Source: Cyanobium sp. (GTDB taxonomy: Bacteria > Cyanobacteriota > Cyanobacteriia > PCC-6307 > Cyanobiaceae). From it: a stretch of DNA of 7,172 nucleotides. The stretch is taken from the NCBI GenBank assembly GCA_014191535.1, contig BJHC01000069.1, forward strand, positions 1 through 7,172. Direction: 5' to 3'. Under the pieces are notes generated by a model that saw only the letters and a program-made list of their open reading frames with translations, was not told the DNA's origin and made no database searches. Made by a program: the position numbers and the translations under genes. The first letter of the stretch is position 1. Each line of letters starts with the position of its first letter. Shown piece after piece: positions 1 to 7,172 of the stretch.

Positions 1-715
<715 letters not shown>

Positions 716-728
<13 letters not shown>

Positions 729-2392
729 CCGGGCAATTTGTCGATGCGGCCGTCGCGCTTGATGCGGGCCTGCAGCTTCAACCAACTCAGACCCACCGGC
801 AGCCCTAGCACCAGGGGAACGGCCGTCAGCGCCGGCCGCACACTCGAAGCCAACAGGGCTGCGGCCACCGCCAGGGCCCCCAGCAGCACCGCCTGACCTG
901 CACTCTGTTGGCTCAGGGCGAGGCGGCGCAGCAGACGGTCGGTTTCGCCGGCGCGGATCTGCACCTGCAGGTCACCCTGTTCAATGCGGGCCAGGCTCTC
1001 CTCCAGCCGTTGGGGCAGCCCCAGGGCTCGGCTGCCCACCTCCACCGCCTGGCGGCCCAGCTGGTTGAGCAGATCGTTGGGGGTGTTGCCACTGGCACTC
1101 ATCAGCGGAAGCAGGTAGGGGCGGGCAATCGCCACGAGGCTAAAGCTGGGATCGAGGCTGCGGCCGACCCCCTCGAAGGTGGAGAGGGCCCGCATCACGA
1201 AAATGAGTTCGGGGGGCAGGCGGAAGGGCTGGCCGTAGACCAGGTCGTAGAGGTCACCAGAGAGTTTCTCCAGCACGTTGGCGGTGCAGGGGGGCGTCAG
1301 GGCTTCGGTGAGCATCACCCGCACCAGGCGGCGCACGGGGCCGGGATCGATGTCGGCGGCGATCACCCCAGCGGCCTGCAGCTCCCGCACCAGGCCACCG
1401 GCATCCCTTGCGGCGGCAGCGGTGACCATCCGGCCCAGGCGGCTGCGCAGCCGCTGGGAGAGGCTGCCCACCATGCCGAAGTCGTAGTAGATGAGCGCCC
1501 CGTCCCGGGCCACCGCCAGGTTGCCGGGGTGGGGATCGGCGTGGAAGAAGCCAAAGCGCACCAGCTGCTGCAGGTAGCTGGCGGCTCCTTTTTCCGCGAT
1601 GGCCGCCGGGTCGATGCCCGCCTCGAGGATCGCCTCACGGTCGGTGATCTTGATGCCGGGCACGTAATCCAGGCAGAGCACCCGACGGGTGGTGAGCTCC
1701 CACACCACCGCCGGGATGCGGATGCCGGGGTCGTCGAGGAATTGCTGGCGAAAGCGGGCGGCATGCTCCGCCTCCAGCCGGAAATCCAGCTCCCGCAGCA
1801 GCACCCGCCGGCACTCCTGGGCGATCGACACCCAGTCGCGGCCTGCCCCCCAGCGGGGGTGGCGCTGCAGCAGCACCGCCACCTGCTGCATCACCTCCAG
1901 GTCGAGCCGGAACAGCCTCTCCAGGCCAGGGCGCTGGATCTTGAACACCACCTGGCGACCGCTGCGCAGGCTGGCGCGGTGCACCTGGGCCAGGCTGGCG
2001 GCGCCCAGGGGCTCGGGCTCGATGTCCACGATCTCGGCGCAGCGGCTGCCCAGCTCCTGCTCCAGCAGGGTCTGGGCGGTGTCAAACGGGAAGGCGGGAA
2101 CGCTGTCCTGCAGACGGGAGAGCTCCTCCACCCAACTGGCCGGCAGCACATCGGGCCGGGCGGACAGCAGCTGGCCCAGCTTGATGAAGGCCGATCCAAA
2201 GTCCAGCAGCTGGCCCGTGAGCCAACGGGCGCGGCGACGCTGGCGGCGCGCCCTTCGCTCCGGCGTGATGCCGCCCGGATAGCTGAAGGCACGGCCATCC
2301 CACCAAAGCCACGCCACCAGCAGCAGCACCGCCCGCCAAATGCGCAGCGCCCTGCCGATGTTGCGCAGCCTCAACCACAGCCCAGGGGGCAT
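716..2392 (-). CDS. ABC1 (UbiB/AarF/COQ8-type) atypical protein kinase-like protein
   Basis: This 558-residue protein belongs to the ABC1/UbiB family, whose atypical kinases or ATPases act at membranes in quinone and prenyl-lipid metabolism. Visible features in order are: an amphipathic/hydrophobic N-terminal stretch at about 18-31; the KxGQ motif (K71, FIKLGQLLSARPDVLP); the Ala-rich nucleotide loop PLGAASLAQVHRA at 128-140; the ATP-binding lysine K151 (VVFKIQRPG); the ExD-type segment RELDFRLEAEHA at 200-211; the catalytic loop HADPHPGNL at 284-292; and metal-binding DFG at 304-306. Two hydrophobic segments at about 500-517 and 520-538 fit the C-terminal membrane helices of UbiB proteins. 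The start ATG shares one base with the stop of the upstream gene (TGATG) and has a GGAGG ribosome site 10 nt upstream. It is last in a leftward gene block with argJ. Family assignment is certain, but the substrate and physiological role are not. Cyanobacteria make plastoquinone rather than ubiquinone, so a ubiB label would overreach. Confidence 0.95.
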
Positions 2393-2739
2393 CAGGGCTG
2401 ATCCTCCAGACGGCGGGTGAGCCTGGCCACCTGGGCCCGCAAGGCATCGATCTGGAGCTGGGGATCACCGCTGGGGGCAGAACCCGCGGCGGATGGGCTG
2501 GGGCTCACCACGGTGGCCTGGGCATCGCTAGGGCCTTCCTCCTCCGGGGTCTCACCGCGCTCCAGGCGCTCCGCCTCGAGCTCCACCTCCTCCCGGAACA
2601 GCTCCCACTCCTGCCGCAGACGATCCGGGGCGTCCTGGGCGAGCACCGCCAACTCAGCGGCGGCATCGGCCAAGCCGCTGCCCAAGCGGGCCGTGAGGCG
2701 GTTCAAAGCGGCCTGCACCAGGGTTTGCGGTTGGGTCAT
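2392..2739 (-). CDS. Uncharacterised small helical acidic protein (115 aa)
   Basis: I do not recognise this protein with confidence. Residues 1-62 look almost entirely alpha-helical and are strongly acidic towards the end (EWELFREEVELEAERLE). Residues 63-92 are a Pro/Ser/Ala/Glu-rich linker that is probably disordered. Residues 93-112 (DPQLQIDALRAQVARLTRRL) form a short Leu/Val heptad that could be a coiled coil. There is no signal peptide, membrane segment or catalytic motif. The LVQA start and the F-EEV pattern recall a family of small cyanobacterial/plastid helical proteins that I remember as DUF6825. That link is memory only, and a profile search would settle it. The gene begins 5 nt after the stop of the 163-aa gene and its stop overlaps the kinase start by one base. 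It therefore almost certainly shares an mRNA with both. A weak GAG just before the ATG is the only ribosome signal. It is a real gene judging by its fit in the operon and its coding composition. Confidence 0.8.
   Translation of the reverse strand: MTQPQTLVQAALNRLTARLGSGLADAAAELAVLAQDAPDRLRQEWELFREEVELEAERLERGETPEEEGPSDAQATVVSPSPSAAGSAPSGDPQLQIDALRAQVARLTRRLEDQP
2403..2407 (-). promoter_or_regulatory. Shine-Dalgarno site for the ABC1 kinase gene
   Basis: Read leftward, GGAGG lies within the last codons of the upstream 115-aa gene, 10 nt before the kinase ATG at 2392-2390. It is the best ribosome-binding match in the window. It fixes the kinase start and suggests that the kinase is translated by ribosomes finishing or re-initiating at the TGATG junction. 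Confidence 0.65.
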
Positions 2740-2744
2740 GGTGC

Positions 2745-3236
2745 TCAGCGCGGCAGGGCAGGGGGAGCGGTGGGCCCATTGGGCGAGCTCTCGGGCAGGG
2801 CGGGTGCCGGTGGGCCCTCGAGGGGCTGCTCCGGCAGTGGCTGCAGCTGATCCGCCTGACGCAGCTCTGCCTCCAGACGACGGGCCTCCTCCGCCTGACG
2901 CTTGGCCTGCTCCTGCTGCTGGCGTTGCAACTCCTGCAGTTCGAGATCGGCACGGATCTCCGCCTCGGCATCGCCGAAACGCAGCCGCAGGCTCTCGAGG
3001 CTGGTGCCGGGGAACACCTGCACATCGAAGCCGTTGCCGAAACGAATCAGCTCACCGACGTTGAGCGCCAGCAGCCGCTGGGTCACGCCATAGGTCAGGG
3101 CGAAGCAGAACCCCGTCACCAGGGGCCCGACCCAAATGGGCCTGGGTTGCTGGCCGGGCTGACGTTGTTGACCGGGCTGACGTTGTTGGGTGGGGCTCTG
3201 CGGCGATGGCATGGCGCTAGCTCGGGCCTGGGCCAT
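2745..3236 (-). CDS. Uncharacterised single-pass membrane protein with coiled coil (163 aa)
   Basis: I do not recognise the family. With ATG at 3236 the protein has a Gln/Pro-rich N-terminus with a duplicated QQRQPG hexapeptide (17-28), a hydrophobic segment at about 34-52 (IWVGPLVTGFCFALTYGV) that should cross the membrane once, and a short conserved-looking stretch (NGFDVQVFPGTSLESLRLRFGD, read as two pieces, about 68-89). A Gln/Glu/Arg-rich helix at about 90-130 looks like a coiled coil, and a Pro-rich tail follows. The frame is open further upstream, to 3401, but that extension runs into the argJ coding end and is Cys/Thr/Arg-rich shadow sequence, so I reject it. A second possible start is ATG at 3212 (MPSPQSP). 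Neither start has a strong ribosome site. The gene starts 37 nt after argJ and 5 nt precede the next gene, so it sits inside the argJ-to-kinase block. A thylakoid or plasma-membrane tether is an inference from the topology. Confidence 0.8.
   Translation of the reverse strand: MAQARASAMPSPQSPTQQRQPGQQRQPGQQPRPIWVGPLVTGFCFALTYGVTQRLLALNVGELIRFGNGFDVQVFPGTSLESLRLRFGDAEAEIRADLELQELQRQQQEQAKRQAEEARRLEAELRQADQLQPLPEQPLEGPPAPALPESSPNGPTAPPALPR
3153..3188 (-). repeat. Two 18-bp tandem repeats encoding QQRQPG
   Basis: Two adjacent 18-bp units (3171-3188 and 3153-3170) differ only in the last base of the unit (GGT versus GGC). They encode QQRQPG twice in the N-terminal region of the 163-aa membrane protein. 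A degenerate third unit (QQPRP) follows. The near-identity at the DNA level suggests a recent slippage duplication, so the copy number may vary between strains. Confidence 0.85.
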
Positions 3237-3262
3237 CTGCGGGGGGCCTGATGGACACAACT

Positions 3263-3277
3263 CTAGGCAGCGCCTAG
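3263..3277 (-). terminator. Hairpin overlapping the argJ stop codon (weak terminator or attenuator candidate)
   Basis: CTAGGC (3263-3268) and GCCTAG (3272-3277) are perfectly complementary around a 3-nt loop. The argJ TAG stop (3276-3274) falls inside one arm. Read leftward, the hairpin is followed by AGTTGTGTCC, which is not a proper T-tract, so full rho-independent termination is doubtful. It could reduce read-through from argJ into the small-protein/kinase genes, mark an RNA processing site, or be coincidental. Confidence 0.35.
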
Positions 3278-4503
3278 GTGGTGTAGTCGGCGTTGATGCG
3301 CACGTATTGGTCGGAGAGATCGCAGCCCCAAGCGCGGCCCTGGCCGGGGCCCTCACCCACCTGGAGGCGGATCTGCACCGTGTCGTCCTGCAGGTAGGCA
3401 CCGGCGGCGCGGTCCCGCAGGTAGGCGGACGCGGCGGGGCGGTCGAACACCAGCGGCTGACCGCCGGCCATCAGCTGGTGGGGCCCGAGCCACAGGGCCA
3501 CCGCATCGGGCTGGAAGGGCACGCCGGCGCGGCCGGCGGCGGCCACGATGCGGCCCCAGTTGGGATCCCGCCCATGCACGGCGCACTTCACCAGCGACGA
3601 CCCACAAACGGTGCGGGCGATGGCGCGGGCACCGGCTTCGGTGGCGGCCCCCTCCACCTGCACCTCGATCAGACAGGTGGCCCCTTCCCCATCGCGGGCG
3701 ATCGCCTTAGCCAGGTGCTGCGACACCGCCGTCAGGCCGGCCTCCAGCGCCTCAAAGTGCTCGGGGCCCAGGGGTGGGCCGGCGGCAAAGGCCAGGTAGG
3801 TGTCGTTGGTGCTGGTGTCGCCGTCCACCGTGATCGCGTTGAAGGAACGCTCCACGGCCCGGCTCACCATCGCCTGCCACACATCGGCCGGCACACCGGC
3901 ATCACAGCTGAGGTAGCCCAGCATGGTGGCCATGTTGGGGTGAATCATTCCCGACCCCTTGGCCATGCCGCCGATGCGCACGGGGCGGCCACCAAGGTTG
4001 GCCTCGAGGGCGATCTGTTTGTCGATCAGATCCGTGGTGAGGATGGCGGTGGCGGCGGCGCTGCCCCCTTCAGGCCCCAGGGCCGCCACCAGGGGATCGA
4101 GCCCCGCCAGCAGGGTGTCCATCGGGATCGGCACACCGATCACCCCGGTGGAGCAGATCAACACCTCCTCAGCGGCCACCCCGAGCCGGTCGGCCAGGGC
4201 CTGGGTGGCCCGCTGGCTGTCGATCAGGCCCCGGTCGCCGGTGCAGGCATTGGCCTGGCCGGAATTGGTGAGCACGGCCCGGGCATGGCCGCCGCTGGCG
4301 GCCAATCGCTCAGCGCAGAGGTCCACGCAGGCGGCCCGCACCAACGAGGTGGTGAAGGTGCCGGCGCACACGGCCCCCTCCGGTGCCAGCAGCAGCGAAA
4401 GATCGGGCTTGCCGGAGGCCTTCAGGCCGGCGGTGACGGCGGCGGCTTGAAACCCCCGCGGGGCGGTGACCCCACCGCTGATGGGCTGCCAGGTGATCGA
4501 CAC
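3274..4503 (-). CDS. argJ: Glutamate N-acetyltransferase / ornithine acetyltransferase ArgJ
   Basis: ArgJ moves the acetyl group from N-acetylornithine to glutamate, closing the acetyl cycle of arginine synthesis. Many members, cyanobacterial ones included, can also use acetyl-CoA. The precursor cleaves itself between Ala and the nucleophilic Thr. Here that site is HPNMA|TMLGY, with A192/T193 in my numbering. Other family marks are WQPISGGVTAPRGF near the N-terminus, CSTGVIG (118-124, oxyanion hole), the KGSGMIHPN stretch before the cut, NAITVDGDTSTND (222-234), GRDPNWGRI (311-319) and the usual C-terminal NADYTT. I chose GTG at 4503, giving 409 residues, because similarity to ArgJ begins at SITWQPISGG. 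An ATG at 4581 would add 26 residues that do not resemble the family. Neither start has a clear ribosome site. It is the first gene of the leftward block and is divergent from coaE. Confidence 0.96.
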   Translation of the reverse strand: MSITWQPISGGVTAPRGFQAAAVTAGLKASGKPDLSLLLAPEGAVCAGTFTTSLVRAACVDLCAERLAASGGHARAVLTNSGQANACTGDRGLIDSQRATQALADRLGVAAEEVLICSTGVIGVPIPMDTLLAGLDPLVAALGPEGGSAAATAILTTDLIDKQIALEANLGGRPVRIGGMAKGSGMIHPNMATMLGYLSCDAGVPADVWQAMVSRAVERSFNAITVDGDTSTNDTYLAFAAGPPLGPEHFEALEAGLTAVSQHLAKAIARDGEGATCLIEVQVEGAATEAGARAIARTVCGSSLVKCAVHGRDPNWGRIVAAAGRAGVPFQPDAVALWLGPHQLMAGGQPLVFDRPAASAYLRDRAAGAYLQDDTVQIRLQVGEGPGQGRAWGCDLSDQYVRINADYTT

Positions 4504-4586
4504 GACGGCGCGATGGCTGGAGCAATCCTGCCGCTTCTGCGGTGCGCCATCCCTAGGTTGCACAGCAGAGCCAACCCGCATGCCCC
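4504..4586. other. argJ/coaE divergent intergenic region
   Basis: If argJ starts at GTG 4503, these 83 bp must hold the 5' signals of both argJ and coaE. I find no convincing -35/-10 pair, operator palindrome or arginine-repressor-like box. No purine-rich ribosome site precedes coaE at a useful distance. If argJ started at the ATG at 4581 the gap would shrink to 5 bp, leaving no room for either promoter outside coding sequence. Confidence 0.4.
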
Positions 4587-5217
<631 letters not shown>

Positions 5218-5240
<23 letters not shown>

Positions 5241-6690
5241 GGATCTGGTTGGCCAGCTTGGGGTCGGCCTTGCCGCCGGTTTTCTTCATCAGCTGCCCCA
5301 CGAAGAAGCCCTGCAGCTTGGTCTTGCCGCCGCGGAAGGCCTCCACCTCCTCGGGATGGGCCGCCAGCAGCTCCTCCACGATGGCCGTGATCGCAGCGGG
5401 GTCGCTGATCATTCCCAGGCCGCGCTGCTCCACGATCGCCTTGGGGGAACCGCCCTGCTCCAGCAGCTCCGGCAGGATCTCCTTGGCGATCTTGCCGCTG
5501 ATGGCGCCGCCATCGATGAGTTGCACCATCTCGGCGAGCTGTTCGGGGCGGAACGGCAACGTGGCGTAGCTGAGCCGATTGGCATTCACATGGGCGGCGA
5601 TGTCGCCGGTGATCCAGTTGGCCAGGCCCTTGGGATCGGCGCCGGCGGCCACGGCCGCCTCGAAGTACTCAGCCATGGGGTGCTCATCGGTGAGCACCCG
5701 GGCGTCGTAGGGGGAGAGCCCCAGGGTGTCGGCATAGCGGTGGCGCTTGGCGGCGGGCAGCTCCGGCAGCTCGGCGCGCCAGGACTCCCGCTGGGCGGGA
5801 CTCACCTCGATCGGGCCCAGGTCGGGGTCGGGGAAGTAGCGGTAATCGCTGGCCCCCTCCTTGCCGCGCATGCTCTTGGTGAGCTGCTTGCCCTCATCCC
5901 AGAGGCGGGTTTCCTGCACCACGGGCTCACCGGCCTCGTAGGCCTTGATCTGGCGCTGGATCTCGTACTCGCAGGCCCGCTGGATGGCGGAGAACGAGTT
6001 CATGTTCTTGATCTCCACCTTCGTGCCGAAGGGGGCCTCGGGGCCGCGCCGCACCGAGATGTTCACATCGCAGCGCAGGGAACCCTCCTGCATGTTGCCG
6101 TCGCTCACCCCCAGATAACGCATGATCCGGCGGATCTCCGAGGCGTATTCCGCCGCCTCACGGCCGGTGCGCAGGTCGGGCTTGCTGACGATCTCCGCCA
6201 GGGCCACGCCAGCGCGGTTGTAGTCCACGAGGGAGTGGGTGGAGCCCGCCAGGCGGTCGCTGCCGGCGTGCACCAACTTGCCGGCGTCCTCCTCCATGTG
6301 CAGGCGCTCGATGCCGATGCGCTTGAGATAAGACTCTTTGCCCTTCTCAGCCACCTCCACTTCGATCCAACCGTCCTCGGCGATGGGTTCGTCGTACTGG
6401 GAGATCTGGTAGTTCTTCGGCAGATCGGGATAGAAGTACTGCTTGCGGTCGAACTTGCTGTGCTCAGCAATGTTCAGGTTGAGGGCCAGAGCCGCCTTCA
6501 CCGCGTACTCGAGCACCTTCTGGTTGAGCACCGGCAGGGTGCCCGGCAGGCCGCACACCACCGGATCGATGTGGGTGTTGGGGTCGTCGCCGAAGGCGGT
6601 GGAGGCCGCCGTGAAGATCTTGCTGTGGGTGCCCAGCTGCACGTGGGTTTCCAGGCCGATCACGGCTTCCCAGGCGGCCTCAGCAGCCAT
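5218..6690 (-). CDS. gatB: Aspartyl/glutamyl-tRNA amidotransferase subunit B
   Basis: GatB is the kinase/transamidase-coupling subunit of GatCAB, which converts misacylated Glu-tRNA(Gln) to Gln-tRNA(Gln) using ammonia from GatA. This is essential in organisms that lack glutaminyl-tRNA synthetase, such as cyanobacteria. From ATG 6690 the protein is 490 residues, which is normal length. Visible family marks are WEAVIGLETHVQL at the N-terminus, KIFTAAST (24-31), the Cys-containing PVVCGLPGTLP (43-53), KFDRKQYFYPDLPKNYQISQ (79-98), the signature LVDYNRAGVALAEIVSKPDL (154-173), MQEGSLRCDVNISV (200-213), the VEIKNMNSF segment (225-233) and YRYFPDPDL (283-291). A helical C-terminal tRNA-binding tail (YqeY-like) follows from about 340. 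A GTG sits immediately before the ATG, but GGAG at an 8-nt spacing favours the ATG. gatA and gatC are not in the window. The gene's end overlaps that of coaE. Confidence 0.97.
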
Positions 6691-6698
6691 CACTCACA

Positions 6699-6702
6699 CT
6701 CC
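6699..6702 (-). promoter_or_regulatory. Shine-Dalgarno site for gatB
   Basis: Read leftward, GGAG lies 8 nt before ATG 6690 and 5 nt before the alternative GTG 6693. The spacing favours the ATG start. The same bases begin a tiny frame, ATG GAG TGT GAG TGA, whose stop shares a base with the gatB ATG. Confidence 0.5.
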
Positions 6703-6724
6703 ATGCCTGCGGGGATCCTATGGA

Positions 6725-6748
6725 AGGGGCCCGGCAGCATTGGCCCCT
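6725..6748. repeat. 7-bp inverted repeat in the gatB/thiO divergent intergenic region
   Basis: AGGGGCC (6725-6731) and GGCCCCT (6742-6748) form a perfect inverted repeat around a 10-nt spacer. It lies near the middle of the 98 bp (6691-6788) between the divergent gatB and thiO starts. Both promoters must lie in or near this region. The repeat could be a regulator site or a leader hairpin, but its GC-only core makes chance plausible. I see no convincing -10/-35 pair on either strand. Confidence 0.3.
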
Positions 6749-6788
6749 CAACTGAAACACTGAGGCAGCGACTGCCCCCCTGCCCCCC

Positions 6789-7172
6789 ATGGCTGCGCCC
6801 TCCGGCCAACCGGTGCTGATCCTGGGCGGCGGCTTGATGGGCCTGGCCATCGCCCATCAGCTGGCCCGCCGCGGCCGCCCTGTGGAGGTGCTGAGCCGGC
6901 GGCGCAGTGAGGCGGCGGGTTTTGTGGCAGCAGGAATGCTGGCCCCCCACGCGGAGGGGCTGAGCGGCCCCCTGCTGCAGCTCGGGCAGGCCAGCCTGGA
7001 GGCCATCCCCGCCTGGGTGAAGCAGATCGAAACCGACAGCGGCCTGGCCTGTGGCCTGCGGCCCTGCGGGATCGTGGTGCCCTTCGCCACGGCGGCGGAG
7101 CGGGACGCCTACGCCACGGCCCCCTGGGGGGAAGCCCTGGATCGCAACGGGCTGGAGCGGGAGGTGCCCGGC
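6789..7172 (+). CDS. thiO: FAD-dependent glycine oxidase ThiO, N-terminal part, 3' end outside window
   Basis: ThiO oxidises glycine to the imine (dehydroglycine), which is used by thiazole synthase ThiG in thiamine synthesis. It belongs to the DAO/GlpO FAD oxidoreductase family. From ATG 6789 the frame is open to the window edge, giving 128 residues with no stop. Family members have about 350-370 residues, so about one third is present. Residues 9-18 (VLILGGGLMG) are the Gly-rich FAD Rossmann turn, and VEVLSRR (32-38) ends the second strand. AAGMLAPHAEGL (47-58) is the conserved ThiO-type flavin loop, followed by GLACGLRPCGIVVPF. A stop at 6753-6755 and no other start codon in frame fix the start. 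The leader is C-rich with no ribosome site. In some cyanobacteria ThiO is fused to ThiG, and whether that is so here cannot be seen. A different DAO-family amine oxidase is the main alternative. Confidence 0.9.
   Translation, partial: MAAPSGQPVLILGGGLMGLAIAHQLARRGRPVEVLSRRRSEAAGFVAAGMLAPHAEGLSGPLLQLGQASLEAIPAWVKQIETDSGLACGLRPCGIVVPFATAAERDAYATAPWGEALDRNGLEREVPG

Noticed and set aside
908..2401. A 497-codon open frame on the + strand opposite the ABC1 kinase gene
   Set aside because: Its translation is low-complexity and rich in His, Gln, Gly and Ala with no recognisable domain. It mirrors the kinase codons in G+C-rich DNA. The kinase has all its family motifs on the other strand.
3237..3401. 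Upstream extension of the 163-aa membrane protein to a start at 3401
   Set aside because: It would overlap the argJ coding end by 128 bp, and its Cys/Thr/Arg/Pro composition is that of an out-of-frame read of argJ.
3698..3705. HIP1 octamer GCGATCGC, the cyanobacterial iterated palindrome
   Set aside because: There is one copy, inside argJ. A single occurrence is compatible with chance in DNA of this composition and is not evidence of a HIP1-rich genome.
6691..6788. A thiamine-pyrophosphate riboswitch upstream of thiO
   Set aside because: The leader is at most 98 nt. I see neither the conserved CUGAGA element nor its partner segments, only an isolated CTGAGG at 6760-6765.

Overview
The window is about 7.2 kb of G+C-rich DNA (roughly two thirds G+C by eye), packed with genes on both strands. 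It reads as chromosomal backbone of a high-GC picocyanobacterium of the Synechococcus/Cyanobium type. That assignment is an inference from three things: the protein sequences, especially the enolase C-terminus and the ABC1-family kinase; the very short gaps between genes; and the gene set eno, ABC1 kinase, two small proteins, argJ, coaE, gatB, thiO. As I remember it, without checking, this set is typical of that group. The HIP1 octamer is present only once, which also fits picocyanobacteria better than HIP1-rich freshwater lineages.

Layout from left to right. (1) The 3' half of eno (+) ends at 700. (2) It converges, across 15 bp, on a four-gene leftward block that is transcribed argJ > small membrane protein (163 aa) > small helical protein (115 aa) > ABC1/UbiB-family kinase. 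The spacings in this block are 37 nt, 5 nt and a 1-nt overlap, so it looks like an operon. (3) coaE (+) starts back to back with argJ. (4) coaE runs tail-to-tail into gatB (-) with a 23-bp overlap of coding ends. (5) gatB and the 5' part of thiO (+) diverge from a 98-bp intergenic region. thiO is cut by the right edge.

Functionally these are housekeeping genes for glycolysis (eno), arginine biosynthesis (argJ), the last step of CoA synthesis (coaE), transamidation of misacylated Glu-tRNA(Gln) (gatB) and the thiazole half of thiamine synthesis (thiO). An ABC1 atypical kinase of probable membrane or quinone/prenyl-lipid function is also present. The only uncharacterised material is the pair of small proteins between argJ and the kinase. 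One has a membrane anchor plus a coiled coil and the other is helical. Their tight coupling to the kinase is the most interesting point here.

I see no mobile element, CRISPR array, tRNA, rRNA, toxin-antitoxin or defence module, and no convincing new system. The long open frames opposite the kinase, argJ and gatB are shadows of high-GC coding sequence. No gene-free stretch reaches 100 bases.
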